A DNA stretch of 5,507 nt. Source: Candidatus Firestoneibacteriota bacterium (GTDB lineage: Bacteria > Oederibacteriota > JAAXVQ01). Shown in pieces: positions 1 through 4,395 of the stretch. The position numbers and the translations under genes were made by a program. Below the pieces are notes generated by a model that was not told the origin of the DNA, ran no database searches, and was given only the letters and a program-made list of their open reading frames with translations. The stretch is taken from NCBI GenBank assembly GCA_013335425.1, contig JAAXVQ010000165.1, forward strand, positions 1 through 5,507, given 5' to 3'. Position 1 is the stretch's first letter; the number at the start of each line of letters is the position of its first letter.

Positions 1-228
1 AAGGCGCCGGAGGAAAAGGACCTCAAGCTCATCCGGCGCATTAAAACCCTGCTATATGACCAGAAATTCACCATTGCCGGGGCCAAACGGCAACTATCCC
101 AGGAAGTCCGTCCTGAGAAAAATCAAATGAATCTAAATTTAGGCTTGCGCGAGAATCAGTTATTGAATACAATCCTCAAAGTCAAAACAGAGCTGCAGGG
201 GCTCCTGCAGGTTTTGAACCGTCCGTGA
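1..228 (+). CDS. MerR-family transcriptional regulator, C-terminal part (5' end outside window)
   Basis: Frame 1 is open from the window edge to TGA at 226..228, giving the last 75 residues of a protein. Residues 5-32 carry the second half of a MerR DNA-binding domain: an acidic turn, the helix LKLIRRIKTLLYDQ, then KFTIAGAKRQL, matching the usual LLYxxxFTIxGA pattern of the family. The last ~25 residues (ENQLLNTILKVKTELQGLLQ) have leucine spacing typical of the dimerising coiled coil. No cysteine-rich metal site or large effector domain follows, so this is a short MerR protein. Small MerR genes directly upstream of tRNA-Pro are common next to ihfA in deltaproteobacteria and some other diderm lineages; the same neighbour, tRNA-Pro, follows here after 124 bases. 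The ligand and target are unknown. The family call is strong, although the helix-turn-helix start lies outside the window. Confidence 0.8.
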   Translation, partial: KAPEEKDLKLIRRIKTLLYDQKFTIAGAKRQLSQEVRPEKNQMNLNLGLRENQLLNTILKVKTELQGLLQVLNRP

Positions 229-251
229 CAGTTACCCTAAACAAGGGCGGT

Positions 252-285
252 GAATGGCCTTGGGCAGGTAGGCTCAAGGCCGTTC
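252..285 (+). terminator. Hairpin downstream of the merR-type gene, possible weak terminator
   Basis: An 11-bp inverted repeat pairs 252-262 (GAATGGCCTTG) with 275-285 (CAAGGCCGTTC), with one G.T pair and a 12-base loop. It lies 24 bases after the stop codon. Only a short tract (GATTTTC) follows, so termination would be weak and the transcript may read into tRNA-Pro. The stem is seen directly; the function is inferred. Confidence 0.4.
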
Positions 286-286
286 G

Positions 287-347
287 ATTTTCGGCTTTCG
301 TTTCTCGGACTTAAACACCCGAAACACGCGAGGCGAAAAATGAGAAA
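287..347. repeat. Heptad-repeat module 1: pyrimidine arm 287-307, purine arm 320-347
   Basis: The + strand reads in 7-base steps: ATTTTCG at 287, GCTTTCG at 294, TTTCTCG at 301. After a short spacer the opposite polarity appears, again in 7-base steps: CGAAACA at 320, CGCGAGG at 327, CGAAAAA at 334, TGAGAAA at 341. The arms are imperfect reverse complements of each other, so this is a degenerate inverted repeat built from heptamers. It ends six bases before tRNA-Pro(GGG). The same phasing recurs at 506, 858, 897, 4232 and 4312. The function is unknown. Confidence 0.55.
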
Positions 348-352
348 GATGT

Positions 353-428
353 CGGGGCGTAGCGCAGTGGCTAGCGCACTCGCTTGGGGTGCGAGGGGTC
401 GGAGGTTCAATTCCTCTCGCCCCGACCA
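353..428 (+). tRNA. tRNA-Pro, anticodon GGG
   Basis: A complete cloverleaf is visible. The acceptor stem is CGGGGCG (353-359) with CGCCCCG (418-424). The D stem is GCGC/GCGC (362-365, 374-377). The anticodon stem is CTCGC/GCGAG (379-383, 391-395) around the loop TTGGGGT (384-390), which places GGG at 386-388. The T stem is GGAGG/CCTCT around TTCAATT. The CCA end is encoded at 426-428. The C1-G72 first pair is characteristic of bacterial tRNA-Pro. It decodes CCC and CCU. It is the first of a tandem pair of proline tRNAs. Confidence 0.95.
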
Positions 429-456
429 ATTTTTCCCGCCTGTGGGCGGGAAAAAT
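429..456 (+). repeat. 12-bp T-rich/A-rich hairpin directly after tRNA-Pro(GGG)
   Basis: ATTTTTCCCGCC (429-440) pairs perfectly with GGCGGGAAAAAT (445-456) around the loop TGTG. The T-run lies 5' of the GC core and the A-run lies 3', so no U-tract follows the stem on either strand. It is therefore not a canonical intrinsic terminator. It begins at the base right after CCA and may mark a processing or 3'-end signal. Nearly the same hairpin follows the other proline copies. Confidence 0.6.
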
Positions 457-497
457 GCAGCGGGCAAAAAGAACAAGTTTTGAAACAAGGGAGAGCC

Positions 498-560
498 TGC
501 GGTCAACTTTCGACTCTCGATTTTCGGATTTTTAGTTCCGAGAGTGGCAAGCGGACCGCA
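498..560. repeat. Heptad-repeat module 2 inside a two-arm inverted repeat
   Basis: Three clear heptads are phased at 506, 513 and 520 (ACTTTCG, ACTCTCG, ATTTTCG), with weaker ones at 527 and 534. They lie inside nested inverted repeats: TGCGGTC (498-504) with GACCGCA (554-560), and ACTCTCG (513-519) with CGAGAGT (539-545), both perfect 7-bp pairs. The 14 bases TGCGGTCAACTTTC at 498-511 recur exactly at 4304-4317 beside tRNA-Arg, so these modules share ancestry. The module ends seven bases before tRNA-Pro(CGG). Confidence 0.6.
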
Positions 561-566
561 TAGCAT

Positions 567-642
567 CGGGGCGTAGCGCAGGGGCTAGCGCGCCTGCTTC
601 GGGAGCAGGAAGTCGGAGGTTCAATTCCTCTCGCCCCGACCA
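567..642 (+). tRNA. tRNA-Pro, anticodon CGG
   Basis: A complete cloverleaf is visible. The acceptor stem is CGGGGCG (567-573) with CGCCCCG (632-638). The D stem is GCGC/GCGC. The anticodon stem is CCTGC/GCAGG (593-597, 605-609) around TTCGGGA, which places CGG at 600-602. The T stem is GGAGG/CCTCT around TTCAATT. CCA is encoded at 640-642. Acceptor and T arms are identical to the GGG gene upstream while the anticodon arm differs, indicating tandem duplication or gene conversion between isoacceptors. It decodes CCG. Confidence 0.95.
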
Positions 643-674
643 TTTTTTCCCTCGGCTTTTTCGAGGGAAAAAAT
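642..674 (+). repeat. 13-bp T-rich/A-rich hairpin directly after tRNA-Pro(CGG)
   Basis: TTTTTTCCCTCG (643-654) pairs perfectly with CGAGGGAAAAAA (662-673) around the loop GCTTTTT. The last A of CCA can also pair with T674. As after tRNA-Pro(GGG), the T-run is 5' and the A-run 3', so the classical trailing U-tract is missing. The GC core differs from the first hairpin while the architecture is the same, which suggests the shape is maintained. Confidence 0.6.
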
Positions 675-711
675 ATTGAATAAAGAAGTTGGAACCGAGG
701 ACTTCCGGGGG

Positions 712-798
712 ATTGGGGGGAAACCCCCAATTGACGGGGGAACCAGTCCGGCGCAGCCGGACGTAAGAGGGGAGCGCCCCTCTTAAGCGCGGAGCGCT
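712..798. repeat. Cluster of four consecutive short hairpins
   Basis: Four perfect inverted repeats follow one another. ATTGGGGG (712-719) pairs with CCCCCAAT (724-731) around a GAAA loop. GTCCGGC (746-752) pairs with GCCGGAC (756-762). TAAGAGGGG (764-772) pairs with CCCCTCTTA (777-785) around AGCG. AGCGC (786-790) pairs with GCGCT (794-798). The last three are almost contiguous. They fill the segment between the two 34-bp tRNA-Pro 3'-end copies. No open reading frame or known RNA family is recognised. Possibilities are a folded RNA, a REP-like palindromic element or a remnant of a small mobile element. Confidence 0.6.
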
Positions 799-833
799 GA
801 AGTCGCGTGGTTCAATTCCTCTCGCCCCGACCA
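799..833 (+). pseudogene. tRNA-Pro 3' remnant (T loop, acceptor 3' strand, CCA)
   Basis: TTCAATT (811-817), CCTCT (818-822), CGCCCCG (823-829), A and CCA (831-833) match the 3' part of both intact tRNA-Pro genes exactly. The T-stem 5' strand is damaged: the bases before the loop are GCGTGG instead of GGAGG, so two of five T-stem pairs fail. No acceptor 5' strand, D arm or anticodon arm is found upstream, where hairpins occur instead. It cannot fold as a tRNA. It is followed by the T-run and CCCGCC seen after tRNA-Pro(GGG), so it probably descends from a third tandem unit or an integration event. Confidence 0.75.
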
Positions 834-840
834 TTTTTTC

Positions 841-924
841 CCGCCCGAGGGCGGCCGATTTTCGACTCTCGATTCTCAGCAATTGGTTTTAAATTCAGAG
901 AGTAGAAAGTTGAGAGTAGACTTT
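841..924. repeat. Short hairpin and heptad-repeat module 3
   Basis: A short stem CCGCC (841-845) with GGCGG (850-854) follows the tRNA remnant. Next come pyrimidine heptads ATTTTCG at 858, ACTCTCG at 865 and ATTCTCA at 872. A 19-base spacer (878-896) is followed by purine heptads AGAGAGT at 897, AGAAAGT at 904 and TGAGAGT at 911. The purine heptads are reverse complements of the ACTYTCN class, so the module is an inverted pair of heptamer arrays like module 1. It is the third copy in the proline tRNA cluster. Confidence 0.55.
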
Positions 925-1154
925 ATACCCGTAGAGCGCGGTGCCGGGGTTGGCGCGCTGGTTTTAAGAAATCCGATCATCCGAAAGTCAGCTTGCAGGC
1001 GGACACCCTTGGGGAACTACGTTGAACCCAGCCATTGCCGTTCCATTCAGTTTTATTTCCCTTTCCTTTTTTTTCGATACTTGTCTGTGCCCTAAACGTC
1101 CCCAGGGTTTTTCGACCTTTCGCGCCGCCATCCGTACTCCGGGTGGTAATTAAC
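925..1154. other. Non-coding leader region with no recognised gene
   Basis: No convincing protein or known RNA is seen. A 6-bp stem AGCGCG (935-940) with CGCGCT (954-959) is present. A long pyrimidine-rich tract covers about 1050-1074, ending in eight T's before CGATACTT. A weak CCCT/AGGG stem (1090-1093 with 1104-1107) followed by TTTTT at 1108-1112 could be a poor terminator. The region presumably holds the promoter of the barrel-acyP unit, but no -35/-10 pair stands out. A methionine at 1035 is in frame with the downstream gene, but the translated 40 residues look like non-coding sequence. Confidence 0.4.
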
Positions 1155-1898
1155 ATGTCCGGGCTGCGTCGCGTCGGCTGGGGTTTTCTGGTCTTGAGCC
1201 TTGGGCTCCTGGGTGCTTCCGCGCCTTTGGCCTGGGCAAAAATGGATGAAGCCACCGCGCTTTTGGAAAGAGCCTGTTCGTTGCAGGGATCCACGGGGTG
1301 GATCAACGTGCCGTCGGCCGGAGTGCCGGGTTATTATAACTTGAGCGCGGCCATTCACCGGGGCGAAGCGAAAATCAACCTGGGGTTGCTGGACATTTTC
1401 GAAGGCGGCATCTACTTTCCCGCCGACAAACTCGGACAGCGGTTTGACCAATACCATAATCTTTCCAGTTGGGAACGGGTGGAAAACCAGGTGCCGGCCT
1501 TTATCAAGGGTTCTTTTTATGGGCAGGGCAAGATAAAATTTTTGGACCAGGATTGGGCGGGGATCAGCGCGGCCGTCGGGCAGGAACGGCTGGATTATTA
1601 CGGCGTGGTGCAGCGCTATTTCGGAGGCACTTCGCGCTTCACGCTTTTGGCCGGCTGGGGGCGCGGGCGTTTTGTCAAAGGCTTCGGTGGCTTAAGCAAG
1701 GCCATTATGCCCGGAGCGGAAGTCATCCTGGAGTACGACGGTACGGGCATGAACGCCGGCGTGCGCATGTTGCTGGCCCAAAACGTGGTTTTCAACCTGG
1801 GCATTCAAAACCTCAACACCATCGGTGAAGTCCAGAATTTGGGCGAAGTCATCGGCGTGCATTTGCTTTTTGGAATTACCTACGTGGAGCGCCTTTAA
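1155..1898 (+). CDS. Predicted exported outer-membrane beta-barrel protein (YjbH-like fold suspected)
   Basis: The product has 247 residues. Residues 1-28 are a clear Sec signal peptide: basic start (MSGLRRVGWG), hydrophobic core (FLVLSLGLLG) and an A-P-L-A-W-A cleavage region before KM. The body starts with GSTGWINVPSAGVPGYY (45-61), then alternating hydrophobic/polar strands rich in G, Y and F, and ends in LLFGITYVERL, as expected for outer-membrane barrels. The opening 'GxTGxINxPSA' followed by 'NLGLLDIFEGGIYF' resembles YjbH/DUF-type barrel proteins, where it forms the first strands. The exact family is uncertain and I assign no substrate. The ATG at 1155 is chosen over the in-frame ATG at 1035 because it places the signal peptide at the N-terminus and has GGGTGGT at 1141-1147 as a weak ribosome site. 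The stop codon overlaps the acyP start (TAATG), indicating one transcript and coupled translation. Confidence 0.7.
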   Translation: MSGLRRVGWGFLVLSLGLLGASAPLAWAKMDEATALLERACSLQGSTGWINVPSAGVPGYYNLSAAIHRGEAKINLGLLDIFEGGIYFPADKLGQRFDQYHNLSSWERVENQVPAFIKGSFYGQGKIKFLDQDWAGISAAVGQERLDYYGVVQRYFGGTSRFTLLAGWGRGRFVKGFGGLSKAIMPGAEVILEYDGTGMNAGVRMLLAQNVVFNLGIQNLNTIGEVQNLGEVIGVHLLFGITYVERL

Positions 1899-2173
1899 TG
1901 GTCCGGCGCCTTCAAGTGCGGGTGCGCGGGCAGGTCCAGGGTGTGGGTTATCGGTACTTTGTCCAGCGGGTGGCGCGCACCTTGAATCTGACGGGGTATG
2001 TGCGCAATGAACCCGACGGCAGCGTGCTGGTGGAAGCCCAAGGTACGGAGACGGCGCTGCAGGACCTTTTGCGGGAACTGCAGCTCGGCACCAGTGCGGC
2101 TCGGGTGGAGCGGATCAAATCCGATTGGCTGGACGTGGTCAAGCCCGATAAGGAATTCATTATCCGCTTTTAA
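1898..2173 (+). CDS. acyP: Acylphosphatase
   Basis: The protein has 91 residues, the normal length for this family, and hydrolyses the carboxyl-phosphate bond of acyl phosphates (EC 3.6.1.7) in the cytoplasm. The phosphate-binding signature is clear: GQVQGVGYRYF at 11-21, with the catalytic arginine R19. GYVRNEPDGSV at 33-43 supplies the second catalytic residue, asparagine N37. The C-terminal EFIIRF is the usual closing strand of the ferredoxin-like alpha/beta sandwich. The start ATG shares its A with the TAA stop of the upstream barrel gene, and no separate Shine-Dalgarno sequence is needed if translation is coupled. The gene is followed by a strong terminator. Its physiological substrate is unclear here; the family assignment is secure. 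Confidence 0.95.
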   Translation: MVRRLQVRVRGQVQGVGYRYFVQRVARTLNLTGYVRNEPDGSVLVEAQGTETALQDLLRELQLGTSAARVERIKSDWLDVVKPDKEFIIRF

Positions 2174-2180
2174 AGGTGGC

Positions 2181-2240
2181 GGCCGGCAGGTTTCCGGAGT
2201 CCCGCCCGCGGGGGGGCATTTTTTTCCGCGGCTGCCGGCC
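2181..2240 (+). terminator. Intrinsic terminator nested in a 9-bp inverted repeat
   Basis: The inner part is a GC-only stem formed within GCCCGCGGGGGGGC (2204-2217), followed by A and seven T's (2219-2225), the standard Rho-independent layout. It is enclosed by a perfect inverted repeat GGCCGGCAG (2181-2189) with CTGCCGGCC (2232-2240). It sits right after acyP and separates that unit from the sigma factor gene. Confidence 0.75.
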
Positions 2241-2299
2241 TATTCCATGTTAAGATAAGCAGCATTTCCGGATACCATCAGGGTTTAGGACGGGTGTGT

Positions 2300-3517
2300 A
2301 TGTCGCCAAAGAAAAAAGTCAAAGTCAGCGTCAAACGCAAAACCGGCGTTCCCAGTAAAGCTCCGGCCCGGCCGGCCAAGCGCCCGAAAACCAAACGCGT
2401 ACTTTCGAAACGAACCGGCGTTGTTTCCCGACAGGTCCGAGCGCGAGCCGAGGCGGAAGCGCCCGCCCTTGGAGAAACCGCGTGGGAAGAACCCCGGACC
2501 CCAGCGGCTCCGGAGCCGGAAGCGGAAAATCGGGAACCGGTAGACAAAGACGTCGAAGAGCCGGACGAAGAGGACCTGGAGGAAGAAAGCCAGGAAGAAC
2601 TCAAGGGTGACGGCGAGGACGGCGAGAAAGCGTCCGTGCCCAAGAAAACCCGGACCCAGGACCATCGGGAACATGAAGAGCCGGACTCCGTGCGGCAATA
2701 TTTGCGGGAAGTCAGCAGCGTGCCGCTGTTGACGGCGGCGGAAGAAAAGTCCCTGGCCATGAAGGTGCAGAAAAACAATGCCGCGGCCCGGCAGACGCTG
2801 ATCGTCAGCAATCTGCGCCTGGTGATTTCCATTGCCAAGCGCTACCTCCATCGCGGTTTGTCCATGCTCGATTTGATCGAAGAAGGCAACATCGGCTTGA
2901 TGAAGGCTGTGGAAAAATTTATTCCCCAAAAGGGTTTCCGGTTTTCAACCTACGCGGCCTGGTGGATTCGGCAGCACATCAAGCGGGCGCTGGCCAACCA
3001 GAGCAACCTGATCCGCGTGCCCGTGCATATGGCGGAAAAAGTTTCGCGCGTGTCGCGGGCCACATATGAACTGACCCAAAAGTTGGGACGTGAGCCGGAA
3101 GTTGAAGAGATTGCCAAACATCTGCGGGTTTCCCACGGGCACGTGCGCGAGGTCTTGCGCGTCGATCAGAAGCCCACGTATTTGGAAACCATGGTGGGCA
3201 ACTACGACGGCGAGAGTAAAAAAGTTTTGGATTACCTGGAAGACAAGACCAATCAATCCCCGGCGGCTTCGACCCTCAGCGACATGGAAGACAACCGCCT
3301 GCAGGTGATGTTGGAAGTGCTAACCGACAAGGAACGGGAGATCATCTGCATGCGTTTTGGGCTGGGGCAGCAGAACGCCTGCACTTTGGAAGACACGGGC
3401 AAGCATTTCGGTTTGACCCGCGAGCGCATCCGGCAGATTGAGATGACGGCGCTGAAAAAGTTGCGCGCGCATCTGCGCCGGTCCGGTTCGAGCATGGAAG
3501 ATATTTTCAAAGGGTAG
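2300..3517 (+). CDS. RNA polymerase sigma factor, RpoD/RpoS (sigma-70 group 1/2) family
   Basis: The protein has 405 residues and directs core RNA polymerase to promoters. Residues 1-125 are low complexity: lysine/arginine-rich (1-50), then glutamate/aspartate-rich (~51-125); no typical region 1.1 is seen. Region 1.2 starts at DSVRQYLREV (129-138). Region 2 spans ~170-247, with DLIEEGNIGLMKAVEKF (191-207) and the melting aromatics F213, F215, Y218, W221 and W222. In region 2.4 the -10-reading Gln is kept (Q225), while the position equal to E. coli sigma-70 T440 is K228. Region 3 follows ~243-320, including H243 and E246 of the extended -10 helix. Region 4.2 is TLEDTGKHFGLTRERIRQIE (362-381). 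Several features resemble RpoS more than RpoD: missing 1.1, ANQSNLIRVPVH, TLEDxG, and the tail MEDIFKG. The ATG at 2300 is preferred to GTG at 2294 because AGGA (2287-2290) is nine bases upstream. apt follows after 24 bases, probably in the same transcript. Confidence 0.93.
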   Translation: MSPKKKVKVSVKRKTGVPSKAPARPAKRPKTKRVLSKRTGVVSRQVRARAEAEAPALGETAWEEPRTPAAPEPEAENREPVDKDVEEPDEEDLEEESQEELKGDGEDGEKASVPKKTRTQDHREHEEPDSVRQYLREVSSVPLLTAAEEKSLAMKVQKNNAAARQTLIVSNLRLVISIAKRYLHRGLSMLDLIEEGNIGLMKAVEKFIPQKGFRFSTYAAWWIRQHIKRALANQSNLIRVPVHMAEKVSRVSRATYELTQKLGREPEVEEIAKHLRVSHGHVREVLRVDQKPTYLETMVGNYDGESKKVLDYLEDKTNQSPAASTLSDMEDNRLQVMLEVLTDKEREIICMRFGLGQQNACTLEDTGKHFGLTRERIRQIEMTALKKLRAHLRRSGSSMEDIFKG

Positions 3518-3541
3518 GCAACCGCGCACGGGAGGCGACGC

Positions 3542-4057
3542 ATGCAGGATATTCAGCAATTTATCCGGGACATACCCGATTTTCCCAAACCGGGGATTGT
3601 TTTTAAGGACATCACACCGTTGCTCATCAACGGCAAGGCGTTTCATCGCGCCATTGACCTGATGGCCGAACACTATCAGGGAAAGAAAATCGATCAGGTG
3701 GTGTGCGTGGAAGCGCGGGGCTTTATTTTAGGCGCGCCCTTGGCTTATAAACTGGGCGCGGGGATCGTACCCGTGCGCAAACCCGGCAAGCTGCCGCACG
3801 AGACGATTCAGACCACTTACGAACTGGAGTACGGCACGGACACGCTCGAGATCCACAAAGACTCCATTCCGGCCGGCGGGCGCGTGCTGGTGGCCGACGA
3901 CGTGCTGGCCACCGGCGGTACGGCCGAAGGGGTGTTGAAGTTGGTGGAACAACTTCGCGGCGAGATCGTCGGCGTCGCGTTTCTCATTGAACTGGGTTTT
4001 TTAAAAGGCCGGGACAAGCTCAAAGGCCAGGACGTGTTTTCCCTGATTAAATACTGA
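3542..4057 (+). CDS. apt: Adenine phosphoribosyltransferase
   Basis: The protein has 171 residues, typical for the family. It converts adenine and PRPP to AMP and pyrophosphate (EC 2.4.2.7) in purine salvage in the cytoplasm. The N-terminus [20 protein letters not shown] (8-27) is diagnostic of [16 protein letters not shown] (57-69) and PVRKPGKLP (77-85) are the conserved active-site segments, and [14 protein letters not shown] (115-128) is the PRPP-binding loop with its two adjacent acidic residues. No key residue appears missing. A strong ribosome site GGAGG (3531-3535) lies six bases before the ATG. It is 24 bases downstream of the sigma factor gene, so cotranscription is likely. Identification is secure. 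Confidence 0.97.
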   Translation: MQDIQQFIRDIPDFPKPGIVFKDITPLLINGKAFHRAIDLMAEHYQGKKIDQVVCVEARGFILGAPLAYKLGAGIVPVRKPGKLPHETIQTTYELEYGTDTLEIHKDSIPAGGRVLVADDVLATGGTAEGVLKLVEQLRGEIVGVAFLIELGFLKGRDKLKGQDVFSLIKY

Positions 4058-4061
4058 TGGG

Positions 4062-4099
4062 TTGAAAATTCTGTAGGAAACGATTTAAAACCGTTCCCT
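4062..4099 (+). promoter_or_regulatory. Possible tRNA-Arg promoter overlapping a small hairpin
   Basis: TTGAAA (4062-4067) and TTTAAA (4084-4089) are spaced by 16 bases and lie about 32 bases before the tRNA, a plausible sigma-70-type -35/-10 pair, although the -10 is only a 4/6 match. The same stretch contains an 8-bp stem AGGAAACG (4075-4082) with CGTTCCCT (4092-4099), with one A.C mismatch, that could instead end the apt transcript. Both readings are weak. Confidence 0.25.
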
Positions 4100-4121
4100 G
4101 CATATTGAATTTACGCGATTT

Positions 4122-4198
4122 GCCTCCGTAGCTCAGTTGGATAGAGCAGCGGTTTCCTAAACCGTTGGTCGTGCGTTCAAGTCGCGCCGGGGGCACCA
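4122..4198 (+). tRNA. tRNA-Arg, anticodon CCT
   Basis: A complete cloverleaf is visible. The acceptor stem is GCCTCCG (4122-4128) with CGGGGGC (4188-4194), including one U.G pair. The D stem is GCTC/GAGC. The anticodon stem is GCGGT/ACCGT around TTCCTAA, which places CCT at 4156-4158. The T stem is GTGCG/CGCGC around TTCAAGT. CCA is encoded at 4196-4198. It decodes AGG, a minor arginine codon in G+C-rich genomes; minor-codon tRNA-Arg genes are frequent integration sites, but no integrated element is visible here. Confidence 0.95.
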
Positions 4199-4223
4199 GC
4201 CCCGCGCCCCCTGGGCGCGGGGC
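4199..4223 (+). repeat. 11-bp perfect GC hairpin directly after tRNA-Arg
   Basis: GCCCCGCGCCC (4199-4209) pairs perfectly with GGGCGCGGGGC (4213-4223) around the loop CCT. It starts at the base right after CCA, exactly as the hairpins after both tRNA-Pro genes do, and likewise lacks a following T-run (AGAGCATTTG follows). It could protect or define the precursor 3' end, or act as a terminator of unusual type. Confidence 0.6.
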
Positions 4224-4231
4224 AGAGCATT

Positions 4232-4361
4232 TGAGCGTAGAAAGTAGAAAGTAGCAGAGGCCTGTCGGACAAAGTCCTGCTGAGAACGCAGCCGCTGCGC
4301 AAATGCGGTCAACTTTCTATTTTCTAGGTTTAGCCTTTCGCGTTTCGATTTTCTGTTTTTT
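4232..4361. repeat. Heptad-repeat module 4: purine arm 4232-4258, pyrimidine arm 4312-4361
   Basis: The purine arm reads TGAGCGT at 4232, AGAAAGT at 4239 and AGAAAGT at 4246. The pyrimidine arm reads ACTTTCT at 4312 and ATTTTCT at 4319, then, after one extra base, CCTTTCG at 4334, CGTTTCG at 4341 and ATTTTCT at 4348. TAGAAAGTAGAAAGT (4238-4252) pairs with 4312-4326 over 15 bases with a single G.T. The ~60-base loop has its own small stems (GGAC/GTCC at 4267-4277; CCGC/GCGG near 4292 and 4305). It fills the gap between tRNA-Arg and the PHP gene, so any promoter of that gene lies in or just after it. Confidence 0.6.
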
Positions 4362-4395
4362 GCCGTTGTTTTGATTTTATCAAAGAGGTTTTCCC

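Larger units (their letters stand above)
618..842. repeat. Exact 34-bp direct repeat (618-651 and 809-842) flanking a 157-bp insert
   Basis: Both copies run from the last two bases of the T-stem 5' strand through the T loop, acceptor 3' strand and CCA to TTTTTTCCC, identical over 34 bases and offset by 191. Partial similarity extends upstream (GAAGTCG at 609 and 799) with a one-base length difference. An exact copy of a tRNA 3' end downstream of the intact tRNA is the pattern left by site-specific integration at tRNA genes. No integrase is present in the 157 bp between the copies. Unequal recombination between tandem tRNA-Pro units is an equally good explanation. Confidence 0.6.

Noticed and set aside
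237..882. Minus-strand open frames containing G-A-R-G-I-E-P-type peptides across the tRNA-Pro cluster
   Set aside because: These peptides are the well-known translation of the antisense of a tRNA 3' end plus its flanking hairpin. The cloverleaf structures explain the sequence, and there are no ribosome sites or protein-like composition.
287..924. CRISPR array made of the heptad and tRNA-derived repeats
   Set aside because: Repeat units are 7 bases and degenerate or are tRNA parts; there are no regular 25-40 base repeats with unique spacers and no cas genes.
925..1030. Possible riboswitch or small structured RNA upstream of the barrel gene
   Set aside because: One 6-bp stem is visible, but no conserved core of a known riboswitch, 6S, SRP or RNase P RNA could be recognised.
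1035..1154. Upstream in-frame ATG extending the barrel protein by 40 residues
   Set aside because: The extension would bury the signal peptide inside the protein and translates a pyrimidine-rich non-coding tract into Phe/Pro-rich sequence.
2294..2299. GTG start two codons upstream for the sigma factor
   Set aside because: The AGGA at 2287-2290 is only three bases from GTG but nine from the ATG at 2300, so the ATG is better placed.
2278..2929. Two long minus-strand open frames of 186 and 214 residues under the sigma factor gene
   Set aside because: They mirror the low-complexity Lys/Glu-rich N-terminal coding region (giving Ser/Phe/Arg-rich runs) and overlap a clearly conserved gene on the + strand.
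4199..4395. Integrated element at the 3' end of tRNA-Arg(CCT)
   Set aside because: No second copy of the tRNA-Arg 3' end and no integrase are present in the window; the following sequence is the hairpin and heptad module.
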